Source: Candidimonas sp.
GTDB lineage: Bacteria; Pseudomonadota; Gammaproteobacteria; Burkholderiales; Burkholderiaceae_B
Assembly (NCBI GenBank): GCA_004297945.1
Contig: SCRC01000096.1
Coordinates: 1-39,580, forward strand
Direction: 5' to 3'
DNA: 39,580 nt
Shown: positions 9,701 to 18,687 of the stretch, piece by piece
Position numbering within the stretch: position 1 is the first letter of the stretch
Layout: every line of letters begins with the position of its first letter
Notes under the pieces: generated by a model
The model's database searches: none
Seen by the model: only the letters and a program-made list of their open reading frames with translations
What the model was told of the DNA's origin: nothing
Translations under genes and position numbers: made by a program

Positions 9701-10653
9701 GCAAGGTTATCCAGCGCCGTCCCCCACAACACGGCCTTTTTACCGCCGGCGTTCATGGCCACATTGCCGCCTACGCACGACGCATCGGCCGAGGTGGGGT
9801 CCACCGCAAACACAAAGCCAGCGGCTTCGGCTGCCTCGGCGACACGCCGGGTAACCACACCCGCGCCGCACAAAACCGTGGCAACGGGCTCAGCCACGCC
9901 TGGCAAAGACATTTTCTCGACCGCGCCCAACACGTCGAGCTTTTCCGTATTGATCACGACCGAGCGCCATGTAAGCGGTATGGCGCCCCCGGTATAGCCT
10001 GTGCCGCCGCCGCGCGCAACAATTGTCATGTCCAGGTCGATGCAGCCGCGCACCAGCGCGGCCATTTCGTCTTCTGAATCGGGAGTGAGCACCACAAACG
10101 GATATTCGACCCGCCAGTCGGTCGCGTCGGTCACATGCGAGACGCGCGACATGGGGTCGAACTTGATATTGCCTTTGGCCGTGGCACGACCCAGGCGTCG
10201 CAGCACTTTCTTGCGCAAATCACGCGTTTGCTCGAACTCGCGTTCGAACGCCGCCACGGCCCCACGCGCAGCCTGCAAAAGGCCCGCCACCTTGGAATCG
10301 CGCGCGGGATCGCTCGTGTCGCGCCGATGATCGATTTCGGCCAGACGATGATTCAGAGCCTCGACCAGCAAGCGGCGCCGCTTGGGACTATCCAGCAAAT
10401 CGTCTTGCAGATAGGGGTTGCGCCGAACCACCCAGATATCGCCCAGTACCTCAAACAGCATGCGTGCCGAACGCCCGGTACGGCGCTCATCGCGCAAATC
10501 ACCGAGCCGTTCCCATGCATCGTCGCCCAGCAATCTGAGCACGATTTCGCGATCGGAAAAGGAGGTGTAGTTATAAGGAATTTCACGCAAGCGCGGCGTA
10601 GCGGCGGGAAGTGCCGTAGCGGCAAGCAGATGACTGGCAAGAGGCGCGTTCAT
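6712..10653 (-). CDS. DUF3683 / FAD-linked oxidase / iron-sulfur fusion dehydrogenase
   Basis: A 1313-aa multidomain oxidoreductase of the D-lactate/2-hydroxyacid dehydrogenase type. In order: a DUF3683-type N-terminus (about 20-160, [16 protein letters not shown]); a PCMH-type FAD domain with [11 protein letters not shown] near 215 and [12 protein letters not shown] near 295; an FAD-oxidase C-terminal domain with [12 protein letters not shown] near 731 and [13 protein letters not shown] near 770; two 4Fe-4S ferredoxin motifs, [11 protein letters not shown] near 849 and [11 protein letters not shown] near 911; and two CCG-type cysteine-rich domains (CCGYP near 1090, CCGESG near 1214). Known family logic is oxidation of a 2-hydroxyacid with electron transfer through Fe-S centres to the quinone pool; the substrate is not readable here. 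The YdiJ-like architecture is intact and no frameshift is seen. It is monocistronic or shares a transcript with the upstream yqaA-like gene. Confidence 0.88.
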   Translation of the reverse strand: MNAPLASHLLAATALPAATPRLREIPYNYTSFSDREIVLRLLGDDAWERLGDLRDERRTGRSARMLFEVLGDIWVVRRNPYLQDDLLDSPKRRRLLVEALNHRLAEIDHRRDTSDPARDSKVAGLLQAARGAVAAFEREFEQTRDLRKKVLRRLGRATAKGNIKFDPMSRVSHVTDATDWRVEYPFVVLTPDSEDEMAALVRGCIDLDMTIVARGGGTGYTGGAIPLTWRSVVINTEKLDVLGAVEKMSLPGVAEPVATVLCGAGVVTRRVAEAAEAAGFVFAVDPTSADASCVGGNVAMNAGGKKAVLWGTALDNLAWWRMVDPEGNWLEVERLEHNLGKIHDVAQARFELKWFDGHSAPGARLLRSEVLVIDGSRFRKAGLGKDVTDKFLAGLPGVQKEGCDGLITSARWILHRMPGHTRTVCLEFFGQARDAIPSILEVKGYLDGEGRARGAILAGLEHLDERYLRAVGYTTKSKRSGFPKMVLFGDIVGDDPDAVALAASEVVRIANTRHGEGFVAVSAEARKKFWLDRARTAAIARHTNAFKINEDVVIPLNRMGEYTDAIERINIELSTRNKLDLLDGLDAFLEGDLPIGKFENMEDAEHTRAEVLNARTQEAIHTLQAVRERWMWLMQNLDAPLAQSLPVLQKLGLDSLADVLTQRLATQPEARIFDVVQDRTIRISWKTEVRALMELYFAGADCAAVLAEIQAIHDRVLKGRVFVALHMHAGDGNVHTNIPVNSDNYEMLRQANEAVARIMQIARDLDGVISGEHGIGLTKYEYLTADELAPFQDYKRRVDPNGRFNSGKLMPGADLRRAWTPSFNLMGYESLIMQQSEIGAISHAIKDCLRCGKCKPVCATHVPRANLLYSPRDKILATSLLIEAFLYEEQTRRGVSLKHWEEFEDVADHCTVCHKCYNPCPVDIDFGNVSMDMRALLRRMGKKSFNPGTSAAMFFLNAKDPRVIKATRKAMIEVGYKAQRLAHDFFARAARKQTAHPPVTLGRAPMREQVVHFVNKKMPGGLPKQTARKLLDIEGADYVPIIRDPAGTSPESEAVFYFPGCGSERLFSQVGLATQAMLWHAGVQTVLPPGYLCCGYPQRGNGMTDKAEKIITDNRVLFHRMATTLNYLDIKTVVVSCGTCYDQLAGYEFEKIFPGCRLIDIHEYLLEKGIQLEGVKGVRYMYHDPCHTPMKLQDPMKTVKALVGDSTIKADRCCGESGTLAVSRPDISTQVRFRKEEELAKNTAVVRADGFDGEVKILTSCPSCLQGLSRFEGDTGMEADYIVVEMARHILGEGWMQAYVKAANAGGIERVLV

Positions 10654-10728
10654 GGCGTTGAAGAAAGTAAAAAGCCGACATACAGTGTAAACGATGCGGA
10701 AAACTTGTTGCGGCGCAATACCCCGCTA

Positions 10729-11265
10729 TTACAAGTGCGGAAAAGCCCACAAAAGGCCAACAGTCATGACCACATACCGCAGCAATTTACCTATGGCCAT
10801 ATAGAATGCGCTGGGCCAAAATGGCAGGCGCATCCAGCCAGCCACCGCGCACAGCGGGTCGCCCACCACCGGCAACCAGGCGAAAAACAGAACCGGCGGC
10901 CCCATTCGATGCAAGCAAGCGCTAATGGTCCCGTGCCAGCGTCCGCCTACTTCAGGGGTGCAGCCCGGCCTGCCCTGCGGCAAGTGGCCATGCTTTTCGT
11001 GCCAGTGCTCATACACTTTTTCCGCCCCCTCGCCCATGACATAGCTGATCATTCCACCCAGAGTGTTGCCCAGCGTGGCGACCAGCACCGCAGGCCAGAA
11101 CATGTGCGGGGCAATCTGCACAAAACCAAACACCGCAGGCTCAGAGGCCAGCGGCAACAAGGTCGCGCCCACCAGGCTCACAACAAAAATGGCAGCCAGA
11201 CCCACCTTGGGCAAAGCCAAGACTAGCAATAGCCAATGTATCGATGATTGCAACCAAGCTTCCAT
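10729..11265 (-). CDS. YqaA-type small integral membrane protein (SNARE-associated/DedA-like)
   Basis: A 178-aa membrane protein. Hydrophobic segments fall at about 10-30, 35-60 (with VSLVGATLLPLASEPAVFG), 120-140 and 150-175. VATLGNTLGGMISYVMG and the C-terminal PVVGDPLCAVAGWMRLPFW are typical of YqaA proteins, which are related to DedA; the molecular function is not established. I place the start at ATG 11265 because upstream in-frame residues are translated hairpin repeat (GSPCGCH-type) and not part of the family. It is divergent from ilvA. Confidence 0.82.
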   Translation of the reverse strand: MEAWLQSSIHWLLLVLALPKVGLAAIFVVSLVGATLLPLASEPAVFGFVQIAPHMFWPAVLVATLGNTLGGMISYVMGEGAEKVYEHWHEKHGHLPQGRPGCTPEVGGRWHGTISACLHRMGPPVLFFAWLPVVGDPLCAVAGWMRLPFWPSAFYMAIGKLLRYVVMTVGLLWAFPHL

Positions 11266-11320
11266 AGCGCAATAGTGTACCTGCGAACCTCGCACGGTAC
11301 AGGTGGGCGGTGGTTTCGAA

Positions 11321-11346
11321 TGGCAGCCACAAGGGCTGCCGCTGCA
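11321..11346 (-). repeat. Single GTAG-type hairpin in the yqaA-ilvA divergent region
   Basis: One full unit, stem GGCAGCC/GGCTGCC with loop CTTGT on the minus strand. Its foot reads TGCAGC instead of TGTAGC, so the GTAG core has a point change. It lies between the two divergent start codons and might influence the ilvA leader; nothing else in the sequence shows that. Confidence 0.7.
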
Positions 11347-11428
11347 AGCAGCGGGTACGTAGTTGTAAACAGCCTCTGTGGTAATCTGCTTACCTATCTT
11401 TTCGTCACACACCCCCCGTTCACGCACC

Positions 11429-12937
11429 ATGCCTACCGATTATCTAAAGCGTATTCTCACATCGAAAGTCTACGACGTTGCTGTCGAATCCTCTCTGGAA
11501 CTGGCCCCCGGACTATCGGCGCGAATTGGCAACAAGGTGTACTTGAAACGCGAAGACACCCAGGCAGTGTTCAGCTTCAAACTGCGTGGCGCCTACAACA
11601 AAATGGCGCATTTAAGTGCCGCCGAGCTCAAGCTGGGCGTGATTGCCGCGTCGGCGGGCAACCACGCCCAGGGGGTAGCGCTCTCGGCGCGGCGGCTGGG
11701 CTGCCGGGCGGTCATCGTCATGCCCGTCACCACGCCGCAGGTCAAGATCGACGCAGTACGCGGTTTCGGCGGCGAAGTGATTCTGATAGGAGACAGCTTT
11801 TCCGACGCCTACCAGCATGCCAAAGCCATTGAAAAAAAAGAAAAGCTGACGTTCGTCCATCCTTTTGACGACCCCGATGTCATTGCCGGTCAGGGCACGG
11901 TGGGGATGGAAATACTGCGCCAGCATTCCGGCCCGATAGACGCAATTTTCGTCGCCATCGGAGGCGGCGGACTGATCTCGGGCGTAGCGGCTTATGTGAA
12001 GCAGCTGCGTCCGGAAATCCAGATCATCGGCGTGCAGACCAACGATTCCGACGCCATGATCCGCAGCATCAAAGCAGGCCGGCGAGTCGAGCTGGCCGAT
12101 GTAGGGCTCTTTTCCGATGGCACGGCAGTCAAACTGGTGGGTGCGGAAACGTTCAGGCTGACCCGCAAATATGTTGACGATTTCATCACCGTCGACACCG
12201 ACGCCATTTGCGCGAGCATCAAGGACGTATTCCAGGACACACGAAGCGTGCTGGAACCCGCCGGAGCGCTTGCCTTGGCCGGTGCCAAGCGCTATGCCGC
12301 CCTGAACAAATGGAAAAATAAAACCTTGGTCGCCATCACCTGTGGCGCCAACATGAATTTTGACCGGCTGCGTTTCGTCGCCGAACGCGCCGAGGTGGGC
12401 GAGTCGCGCGAAGCCATTTTTGCCATTACGTTGGCCGAAAAGCGTGGCAGTTTCCGAAGCCTGTGCGAAGCGCTGGGAAATCGCAGCGTGACCGAATTCA
12501 ACTATCGCATATCGGGTTCCGACAAAGCACATGTCTTTGTCGGAGTGCAAACCTCGTCCTCTCAAGAAGCCGACCGAATCGCCGGCCATTTTCGCAAGAA
12601 AGGCTTCCCTACCCTGGATTTGACCCAGGACGAGATGGCCAAGACCCATTTACGTTATATGGTTGGAGGGCGCTCAACCCTGGCCAGCAATGAAGTGCTG
12701 TACCGTTTCGAATTCCCTGAAAGGCCCGGCGCGCTGATGCGCTTTCTGAACGCCATGAATCCCGACTGGAATATCAGCCTGTTCCACTACCGCAACCAGG
12801 GCGACGACTACGGCCGGATTCTGGTCGGCATACAGGTACCCCCCGCCGACAAAAGGTCTTTCAAGGATTTTCTGGAAACCCTGGGCTACCCATACTGGAA
12901 CGAAACCGAGAACCCTGCCTATCAACTGTTCTTGTAG
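11429..12937 (+). CDS. ilvA: IlvA, biosynthetic threonine ammonia-lyase
   Basis: PLP enzyme of 502 aa that deaminates threonine to 2-oxobutanoate, the first committed step of isoleucine synthesis, in the cytosol. The PLP lysine is K51 in [14 protein letters not shown], the phosphate-binding loop is GGGGLISG, and the catalytic domain runs to about 320. Two ACT-like regulatory repeats follow (about 335-410 and 430-500), as in the long isoleucine-inhibited biosynthetic form. The start at 11429 matches the family N-terminus ([10 protein letters not shown]). The last 16 bp overlap the 3' end of the convergent apt gene. Confidence 0.95.
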   Translation: MPTDYLKRILTSKVYDVAVESSLELAPGLSARIGNKVYLKREDTQAVFSFKLRGAYNKMAHLSAAELKLGVIAASAGNHAQGVALSARRLGCRAVIVMPVTTPQVKIDAVRGFGGEVILIGDSFSDAYQHAKAIEKKEKLTFVHPFDDPDVIAGQGTVGMEILRQHSGPIDAIFVAIGGGGLISGVAAYVKQLRPEIQIIGVQTNDSDAMIRSIKAGRRVELADVGLFSDGTAVKLVGAETFRLTRKYVDDFITVDTDAICASIKDVFQDTRSVLEPAGALALAGAKRYAALNKWKNKTLVAITCGANMNFDRLRFVAERAEVGESREAIFAITLAEKRGSFRSLCEALGNRSVTEFNYRISGSDKAHVFVGVQTSSSQEADRIAGHFRKKGFPTLDLTQDEMAKTHLRYMVGGRSTLASNEVLYRFEFPERPGALMRFLNAMNPDWNISLFHYRNQGDDYGRILVGIQVPPADKRSFKDFLETLGYPYWNETENPAYQLFL

Positions 12938-13488
12938 GATGGCGCCGCTTCGCTGAAACTGCACACGGTATACAGCGGCAGCCCGGTATCCCTGACAACT
13001 TTCGAGCCGCCCAGCTCGGGCAGATCAATAATGGCTGCGGCCTCGACAACGTTGGCGCCCAGGCGCTGCAGCAATTTGATAGCCGCCATCATCGTACCGC
13101 CGGTGGCAATCAGATCGTCGATCAACACCACCCGCTGTCCGGGCCGCACCGCGTCGGTGTGCATCTCGACGACCGCATTGCCATACTCCAGCGTGTACTC
13201 TTCGGCCACCGTCTGAAACGGCAGCTTGCCCTTTTTACGCACCGGCACGAAGCCTAAATTCAGCTCATAAGCCAGTACGGATCCAAGAATAAAGCCACGT
13301 GCGTCGACCCCGGCCACAAGATCGAGGCGCTGGCGCATATACCGATACACAAACATGTCGACCAGCACCCGGAACGAGCGCGGATCTTGCAGCACCGGCG
13401 TAATGTCGCGAAACGTGATCCCCGGCTTGGGCCAGTCCGGAACGCTACGGATCGTACTACAAATGTAATCGACGGGATCAGTATTCAT
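12922..13488 (-). CDS. apt: Apt, adenine phosphoribosyltransferase
   Basis: Type I phosphoribosyltransferase of 188 aa that salvages adenine to AMP with PRPP. The PRPP-binding motif [12 protein letters not shown] is at 121-132, and the family N-terminus [19 protein letters not shown] is at 18-35. The ATG at 13488 was chosen by family fit; the frame stays open for 26 codons upstream without resembling Apt. It lies 81 bp downstream of cydC on the same strand and could receive read-through from the cyd operon. The tail is convergent with, and overlaps, ilvA. Confidence 0.93.
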   Translation of the reverse strand: MNTDPVDYICSTIRSVPDWPKPGITFRDITPVLQDPRSFRVLVDMFVYRYMRQRLDLVAGVDARGFILGSVLAYELNLGFVPVRKKGKLPFQTVAEEYTLEYGNAVVEMHTDAVRPGQRVVLIDDLIATGGTMMAAIKLLQRLGANVVEAAAIIDLPELGGSKVVRDTGLPLYTVCSFSEAAPSYKNS

Positions 13489-13569
13489 GGGATTGAGCGG
13501 CACACGGGGGAAGACGGTCGGCCTGGGTTGCCGACGCGGCATCGTTAAGGGTATAGGAGCATGCACAGT

Positions 13570-15234
13570 TTACACCGGCATCAAAACGCCATCTTCCAGA
13601 CGCAGCACTCGATCCACCGCAGTGCTGGGGAACCCCGCATGAGTGACAAGAACGACGGTTTTGCCTCGGGCGGCGGCCGCCAGATCATTAAAAAACGACA
13701 GTTGGGCCGGTTCGTCCAGACCCGCAGTAGGCTCATCGAGCAGCCACACCGCTGCGGGACTGAGCAAAACACGCGCCAGACAAAGGCGTCGGGCCTGCCC
13801 GACCGACAGAGAATGGCCCGACTCGCCTACCCAGGCGTCCAGCCCATCTTCCAGCGAGTGTGCAAACTCGGCCAGACGCGCATTTTCCAGCGCCCGCCAA
13901 AGCTGGGCCTCGTCGGCCGTAGGGCAGCCAATCAGCAGATTACTGCGCAAGGTCCCCAGGAAAACCGGTGAGCTCTGTGACAACAAGGCAAACCGCGTGT
14001 GCAGCTGCGCCTGTCTGACCTGGCTGATGGGCGTACCACCATACGAAACCGTACCTTGCGTGGGATCGAACACGCGCATCAACAACGATAAAAGGGTGGA
14101 CTTGCCGCAGCCGCTTGCACCGACAATTGCCAATCGCTCACCTGCCTCTATTTGCAGATCGATGCCGTCAAGCACCGCAAGGCCGCCCATCGACGGGTAG
14201 CCATAGCGCAGGCCCGAAAGGCCAATCGCCCCCGACTCCGGCAAACTCAGTGGAGAGGCGACGTCGGCCAGCGCCACCGGCTCATCCAAAACAGACCTCA
14301 CACGTACCGCCGCCGCCGCAGCGGGCCCCAGCCGAGCCGAACCGCGCATCAAGGGTCCCAGCACTTCGAACAAGCCCAGCACACCCAACAACAGACCCAC
14401 CCAGACCGGGCCGTTTATCTCCTGCACGGTAAACGCCTGTAGACCACCGTACAGTAGCGCCAACACGCAAAACCCTGCGGCCAGTTGTTGCGCTAACTGC
14501 CCCATCGAGCCAATTGCCGAGAGCCGGTCGCGAGCGTGCGACAGTTGCGCGACCGCCGAGCCAAACCGCGCCTGGGCCTGAACCTGAACGCCGAAAACGA
14601 CCATGTCTACATGACCCGCTATTGCACTGTGGATCAGCGTTCTGGCCCGGGCCGACGCCTGCTGGGCATCGTTTCCTGGCGCGCGAGCCCGGCGAGCCAG
14701 CAGATAGGGAACCGCGCAGACCCCTATCAGCATGGCGCCAAAGACCAGCCATCCCAGTACATGAACCTGGGCGCCCAGAACCAGGCTAAACACCAGACCC
14801 ATGATCACCGCCGTCAGGATCGGCGCGATCACCTGCAAAAACAAAGTGTCGAGCGCATCGATATCACCCACCAGACGGGCCACCAGATCGCCCCCCTGGT
14901 AGCCTGCCAACTGGGCTGGGCTTAATCGCATGATTCGGGCAAAGACTGTGCCGCGGATGTCGGCCAGCAAATCCAGCGTGGCGGAGTGGCCCACTACGCG
15001 CTCGCCATAACGGGAAGCAATGCGCAAGAACGCCAGGCCGCGCACCAACGCCGAGGGCGCGAACAAATCGAAGCTGATCGAGGCGCCGGCCAGAAATGCC
15101 GCCGTCAGGAACCAGCCCGCCACCGACAGCAGCCCCATGCCAAAGGCCAGCGTCAAGATAGCCAGCAACAGGGCGCCGGCCAAACTGCGACGGCGTTGCG
15201 CAAACCAGGGCCAAAGCAGCCTCAAGACTTTCAT
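13570..15234 (-). CDS. cydC: CydC, thiol reductant ABC exporter subunit
   Basis: Half of the heterodimeric CydDC exporter, which moves glutathione/cysteine to the periplasm and is needed to assemble cytochrome bd. The protein has 554 aa: a six-helix ABC membrane domain (about 10-300), then an ATPase domain with Walker A GASGCGKST, signature LSVGQARRLCLARVL and Walker B AVWLLDEPTAGLD. The signature has SVGQ in place of the canonical SGGQ. The start overlaps the cydD stop by 4 bp (ATGA), so the two subunits are translationally coupled. It is the last gene of the cyd operon. Confidence 0.93.
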   Translation of the reverse strand: MKVLRLLWPWFAQRRRSLAGALLLAILTLAFGMGLLSVAGWFLTAAFLAGASISFDLFAPSALVRGLAFLRIASRYGERVVGHSATLDLLADIRGTVFARIMRLSPAQLAGYQGGDLVARLVGDIDALDTLFLQVIAPILTAVIMGLVFSLVLGAQVHVLGWLVFGAMLIGVCAVPYLLARRARAPGNDAQQASARARTLIHSAIAGHVDMVVFGVQVQAQARFGSAVAQLSHARDRLSAIGSMGQLAQQLAAGFCVLALLYGGLQAFTVQEINGPVWVGLLLGVLGLFEVLGPLMRGSARLGPAAAAAVRVRSVLDEPVALADVASPLSLPESGAIGLSGLRYGYPSMGGLAVLDGIDLQIEAGERLAIVGASGCGKSTLLSLLMRVFDPTQGTVSYGGTPISQVRQAQLHTRFALLSQSSPVFLGTLRSNLLIGCPTADEAQLWRALENARLAEFAHSLEDGLDAWVGESGHSLSVGQARRLCLARVLLSPAAVWLLDEPTAGLDEPAQLSFFNDLAAAARGKTVVLVTHAGFPSTAVDRVLRLEDGVLMPV

Positions 15235-17168
15235 GGCAGCACCTTGCCGTCGCGAATTTGCAGGGTGCGCTGCAAGCGAGCCGCCACGGCGGGATCATGA
15301 GTGGCAACGATCAGAGTGCGCGCAGCGGCAAACGTCAGCAATGAATTCATTACCTTGTCGCGGCTCTGTGAGTCCAGATGTGCGGTTGGCTCATCGAGCA
15401 GGATCAGGTTGGCTGAAGTCAGGAACACGCGAGCCAGCGCCAAACGATGCAACTGCCCCCCCGACAAGCCGTAGCCTTCAGCGCCCAGCACGGTATGCAG
15501 ACCTTGCGGCAAGGCCGCGACGAACTCCTCGGCGCACGCCGCTTCCAGCGCCTGACGTAAAGACTCTTCCGAGGCCTGTGGCTGCGCCAGCCGCAGGTTG
15601 TCGGCGATCGAGCCGGGCAGAAAAAAAGGTTGCTGGCCAATCAGCACCGCCATTCGCCGTAAATCGCCTTGCGTCCACTGGGCCAGCACCTGGCCGAAAA
15701 GGCAAATTTCGCCCGACTGCACTGCCCGCAAGCCCAGCAGCACTTCAAGCAGGCTGGTTTTACCTGCACCGCTCTCGCCCATCAGCGCCAGCTTTTCATC
15801 GCGTCCAACGGTAAAGCTTGCCTCGTCCAATACGGCCGCGCTGCGGTCGGGTGCATATAACGTCAACTGGCGCACGGTCAATGCTGCGCTGTTGGCCATA
15901 TCTTCGTTTGGGCGGGGGTCGTGGCACCCACGAGGGGTGCCGCTACATGCGCTGCCGCTACGCGTTTGTAGCAGCAGCGCATGTGGGTGCCTTTCTTGTG
16001 GGTGCCTTTCTTGTGGGTGCCTTTCTTGTGGGTGCCTTTCTTGTGGGTGCCTTTCTTGTGGGTGCCTTTCTTGTAGCGGCACCCCTCGTGGGTGCCATTT
16101 TTCACCCTGACCGATCAGAGGAAAAGACAAGCCGCCGGGTGCCGTCCAGTCCACTGCGGGCAAAGCGTCGAACGCCGCCGCGATATGGCCCACGGCTGCG
16201 CGCGCCGCAGCGCGATCATGATAATTCGCCGCAAACTGTCTCAAGGGGTTGTACACCTCGGGCGCGAGCAACAGACAGAACAGCCCCCAGGGCAAGGTCA
16301 GCGCACTGGCGCGCAAATGCAAATATCCGAGATAACTTAAACCTACATACAACGCCACACCAGCCACACCCAGCGCCGCAAAAAACTCCAGAACGGCGGA
16401 AGACAGGAAAGCCAAACGCAGCACCACCATGTTTTTTTGGGCGAGCGCGTCGCTGGCGGCACGCACCGTGTCGGCCTCGGCCTGTGCACGGCCAAAGAGC
16501 TTTAAGGTAAACGCGCCACGTAAACGATCAGAGAAAAATCCGGACAGACGAACAAGCGCCAACTGATGCTTGCGGCTGGCGGCCTCCGCCCCCCATCCCA
16601 CCAACGCCATGAAAACCGGAATCAGGGGCGCACTCAGAAGCAAAATCAGCGCCGCGATCCAGTCTACAGGCAGGAGCACCAGGCCAAACGCCAAAGGCAA
16701 GAACGATGCCGCAATAGCCGATGGCAGATAACGAATGAAAAAGCCGTCCAGAACTTCAATCTGCTCGATGATGGTGCTGGCCAGCTCACCGGATATGCGT
16801 TGCCGGGTCCACTGAGGGCCAAGCGCCAGCATGCGTTCAAAAAATGCCAGGCGCAAGTTTGCCTTGATCCGTTCCGCGCTGCGGCTGGCGGCGCGCTCAC
16901 CCGACCACACAAGCACGGCACGCAGCGCTATAAGCAGACCGATCATGACAATCAGGGGTATTGCCGCCGCCCGCAGCTCGTGCCCGGCGATAGCTTGGCC
17001 CAGCACCTGCGCTATCGCCCAGGTCTGCACCAGCAAAAGCAGCCCGGCGGCAAGCGGAGCGATAACCGCCCACGCCATGCCCTGCGGGGCGAGGCGGTAA
17101 AGCTGCGAAAGCCAGCGCGATTGGGCGCGCGTCAAACCCTGTGGCGGCAAAGCGCGGCGATCATCCAT
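15231..17168 (-). CDS. cydD: CydD, thiol reductant ABC exporter subunit, with in-frame repeat insertion
   Basis: Partner of CydC, 645 aa as encoded. The membrane domain spans about 25-320, and the ATPase domain about 430-645 with Walker A GESGAGKTS, signature LSGGQLHRLALARV and Walker B LILLDEPTAHLD. Between them, residues 358-416 are translated from a GTAG-hairpin cluster and read as repeat peptide, including six QERHP units, with no resemblance to ABC proteins. Without this stretch the length (about 586) is normal for CydD. All catalytic motifs are downstream and in frame, so the gene is probably functional. ATG 17168 was chosen because it begins the family N-terminus (MDDRRALPPQGL); the longer frame is translated from a palindromic element. 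Confidence 0.92.
   Translation of the reverse strand: MDDRRALPPQGLTRAQSRWLSQLYRLAPQGMAWAVIAPLAAGLLLLVQTWAIAQVLGQAIAGHELRAAAIPLIVMIGLLIALRAVLVWSGERAASRSAERIKANLRLAFFERMLALGPQWTRQRISGELASTIIEQIEVLDGFFIRYLPSAIAASFLPLAFGLVLLPVDWIAALILLLSAPLIPVFMALVGWGAEAASRKHQLALVRLSGFFSDRLRGAFTLKLFGRAQAEADTVRAASDALAQKNMVVLRLAFLSSAVLEFFAALGVAGVALYVGLSYLGYLHLRASALTLPWGLFCLLLAPEVYNPLRQFAANYHDRAAARAAVGHIAAAFDALPAVDWTAPGGLSFPLIGQGEKWHPRGVPLQERHPQERHPQERHPQERHPQERHPQERHPHALLLQTRSGSACSGTPRGCHDPRPNEDMANSAALTVRQLTLYAPDRSAAVLDEASFTVGRDEKLALMGESGAGKTSLLEVLLGLRAVQSGEICLFGQVLAQWTQGDLRRMAVLIGQQPFFLPGSIADNLRLAQPQASEESLRQALEAACAEEFVAALPQGLHTVLGAEGYGLSGGQLHRLALARVFLTSANLILLDEPTAHLDSQSRDKVMNSLLTFAAARTLIVATHDPAVAARLQRTLQIRDGKVLP
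15922..16097. repeat. GTAG-hairpin cluster inside cydD with six 15-bp tandem units
   Basis: Two full hairpins at 15922-15947 (-) and 16072-16097 (+) form a perfect 26-bp inverted repeat (stem GGCACCC/GGGTGCC, loop CTCGT). Between them lie a smaller nested inverted repeat (15946-15955 with 15974-15983) and six perfect 15-bp tandem units, GTGGGTGCCTTTCTT, at 15983-16072. Each tandem unit is a 3' half-hairpin (loop plus 3' arm) with a TTT spacer. The unit length is divisible by three, so the array reads as QERHP repeats in cydD. Confidence 0.9.
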
Positions 17169-17205
17169 ACCAGACACGTAAGCTGCCCCAAGCCCCGCGC
17201 TTAAA

Positions 17206-17364
17206 GAAGCTCTGAACAAGTCGAGCGGCAAGCAGGCGCTGCGGTTCAGGATGGGATGCAAGGCGCAAATCTTCGTGATAGCCGTCGCTATCACGAAGAT
17301 TTGCAACGCTGCAGACCGCCTGAATCCGCAGATGCATGCGACGCTGGGACTTGTTCAGAGCTTC
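17206..17364. repeat. Long imperfect palindrome in the cydX-cydD gap (MITE-like)
   Basis: The arms are 77 nt (17206-17282) and 78 nt (17287-17364) around a 4-nt loop, CGTC. The outermost 17 bp (GAAGCTCTGAACAAGTC and its complement) and the innermost 18 bp (GCAAATCTTCGTGATAGC and its complement) pair perfectly; the middle is diverged but alignable. It ends one base from the cydX stop codon. It has no GTAG foot, so it is distinct from the other repeat family. No target-site duplication is visible. In RNA it would form a strong hairpin between cydABX and cydDC. Confidence 0.8.
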
Positions 17365-17365
17365 C

Positions 17366-17503
17366 TCAATGACGATGATCGGTGAAGGAGTCGGGATTAA
17401 GCGGGTTATGGGATTCGCCCTCACGCAATTCGAACCACATTGCGTTCAGAATTGAAAAAGCGCAGGCCAGTCCCAACCCCAGAATCCATGAAAAATACCA
17501 CAT
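17366..17503 (-). CDS. cydX: CydX, small subunit of cytochrome bd oxidase
   Basis: A 45-residue membrane peptide found by reading the gap after cydB; it is shorter than usual gene-calling limits. It begins MWYFSWILGLGLACAFSIL, which matches the conserved CydX start (MWYF-WILG-LACxF), and has one transmembrane helix at about 2-22 followed by the ALxxEL-like turn (here AMWFELREGES). CydX binds CydAB and stabilises the haem b595/d site. The tail of about 20 residues after the family core is hydrophilic (SHNPLNPDSFTDHRH). It starts 19 bp after the cydB stop. The palindromic element begins 1 bp past its stop. Confidence 0.9.
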   Translation of the reverse strand: MWYFSWILGLGLACAFSILNAMWFELREGESHNPLNPDSFTDHRH

Positions 17504-17522
17504 ATAGACACCTTATCCGACG

Positions 17523-18677
17523 TTAATAAGCATGGGGTGAATCGCCCAACGATTTCTGCGTCACCGTGCCGCGCATGACCCGATAAACCCACCCGGTATA
17601 CAGCGCAACAATAGGCAGCAGAAACCCTGTCACCAATAGCATGATCCATAAGGTCATGCGGCTAGACGACGCATCCCATATGGTGAGGCTGGCATCGGGC
17701 GTGAGCGACGAGGGCAACAAAAACGGAAATATCGAAAACCCGAAGGTCAGCACAATGCCCGTCACGCACAGCGTCGAAGCGATAAATGCCGCAGCTTGCG
17801 CCCGCAGGGCCAACGCCAGCGCCACCACGACCGCCCCACCCAGGCCCAGCGCCGGCGCAATCCACATCGCGGGCCAGCGACTATAGTTGGCGAACCATGC
17901 GCCCGCGCTTAGAACTACCTTTTTTGAAAACGGATTGGACGCCTGCTCCGGATTAATGACGCTCGTAATCGAGTACCCCATTAAGCCATGCGCAACCCAC
18001 CATCCACCCAGGGCAAACAACGCCAAGGCCGCCAACGCGAACAGGATTCCGCTTTGTCTGGCGCGCGCGGCCACTCTCGCATCGGTTTTCCAGAAAAGCA
18101 GGGCCGAACCATGCATGGCCAGCATGCACACGCTCAAGACCCCGCACAGCAATGGAAACGGCGTAAACAGTTCAAAAAAGTTCCCCTGATAAAGCGGACG
18201 CATCGTGACCGGGTCGAATCCGAAAGGAATGCCCACGATGACATTGCCCACCGCCACGCCAAAGACCAGCGATGCAACAAACCCGCAGGCACAAAGCACG
18301 GCATCCCAAGTGCGACGCCACTGCGGCGAGGGCATCTTGCTGCGATACTTGAACGCCACCGGGCGCAGTATCAGGGCAATCAGCAAGAGCATCATGGCCA
18401 GATAAAAGCTCGAGAACGATGAGGCGTACAACAGTGGCCACGCAGCAAAGACGGCCCCGCCTCCGGTAATCAGCCAAACCTGATTGCCCTCCCAAATCGG
18501 GCCGACCACATTGATCACTACGCGGCGTTCGATGTCTTCTTTGGCCACCAAAGGCAAAACAGTGGCCACCCCAAGGTCGAATCCGTCCATCACGGCAAAA
18601 CCCACCAGCAGGACCCCCAACAACGCCCACCAGATAAGACGCAGGCTTGCATAGTCCAAAGGAATAAGCTGTTCCAT
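17523..18677 (-). CDS. cydB: CydB, cytochrome bd ubiquinol oxidase subunit II
   Basis: Integral membrane subunit II of the high-affinity quinol oxidase, 384 aa with eight to nine hydrophobic helices. The family N-terminus [20 protein letters not shown] is followed by [13 protein letters not shown] and [21 protein letters not shown], all diagnostic for CydB. The start at ATG 18677 is supported by an AGGAG site at spacing about 6 (complement of 18686-18690) and by family fit; an upstream in-frame ATG at 18767 lies within cydA and is not used. The gene is 10 bp behind cydA. Confidence 0.95.
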   Translation of the reverse strand: MEQLIPLDYASLRLIWWALLGVLLVGFAVMDGFDLGVATVLPLVAKEDIERRVVINVVGPIWEGNQVWLITGGGAVFAAWPLLYASSFSSFYLAMMLLLIALILRPVAFKYRSKMPSPQWRRTWDAVLCACGFVASLVFGVAVGNVIVGIPFGFDPVTMRPLYQGNFFELFTPFPLLCGVLSVCMLAMHGSALLFWKTDARVAARARQSGILFALAALALFALGGWWVAHGLMGYSITSVINPEQASNPFSKKVVLSAGAWFANYSRWPAMWIAPALGLGGAVVVALALALRAQAAAFIASTLCVTGIVLTFGFSIFPFLLPSSLTPDASLTIWDASSSRMTLWIMLLVTGFLLPIVALYTGWVYRVMRGTVTQKSLGDSPHAY

Positions 18678-18687
18678 CACGTTTCTC

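Noticed and set aside
7402..10077. 891-codon open frame on the plus strand
   Set aside because: It lies entirely antisense to the 1313-aa dehydrogenase, shows no recognisable domain and has composition expected from a high-GC shadow frame.
11266..11430. 55-residue N-terminal extension of the yqaA-like gene
   Set aside because: The extra residues are translated from a hairpin repeat and its flanks and are absent from the family pattern; ATG 11265 starts the conserved part.
15818..16510. Plus-strand frame with a hydrophobic VGAFLVGAFL repeat
   Set aside because: It is antisense to cydD and its repeat is the 15-bp array read in another frame; cydD motifs on the minus strand are intact.
17161..17424. 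87-codon minus-strand frame across the palindrome
   Set aside because: It overlaps cydX in another frame and reads through the inverted repeat; the 45-codon cydX frame has the family match.
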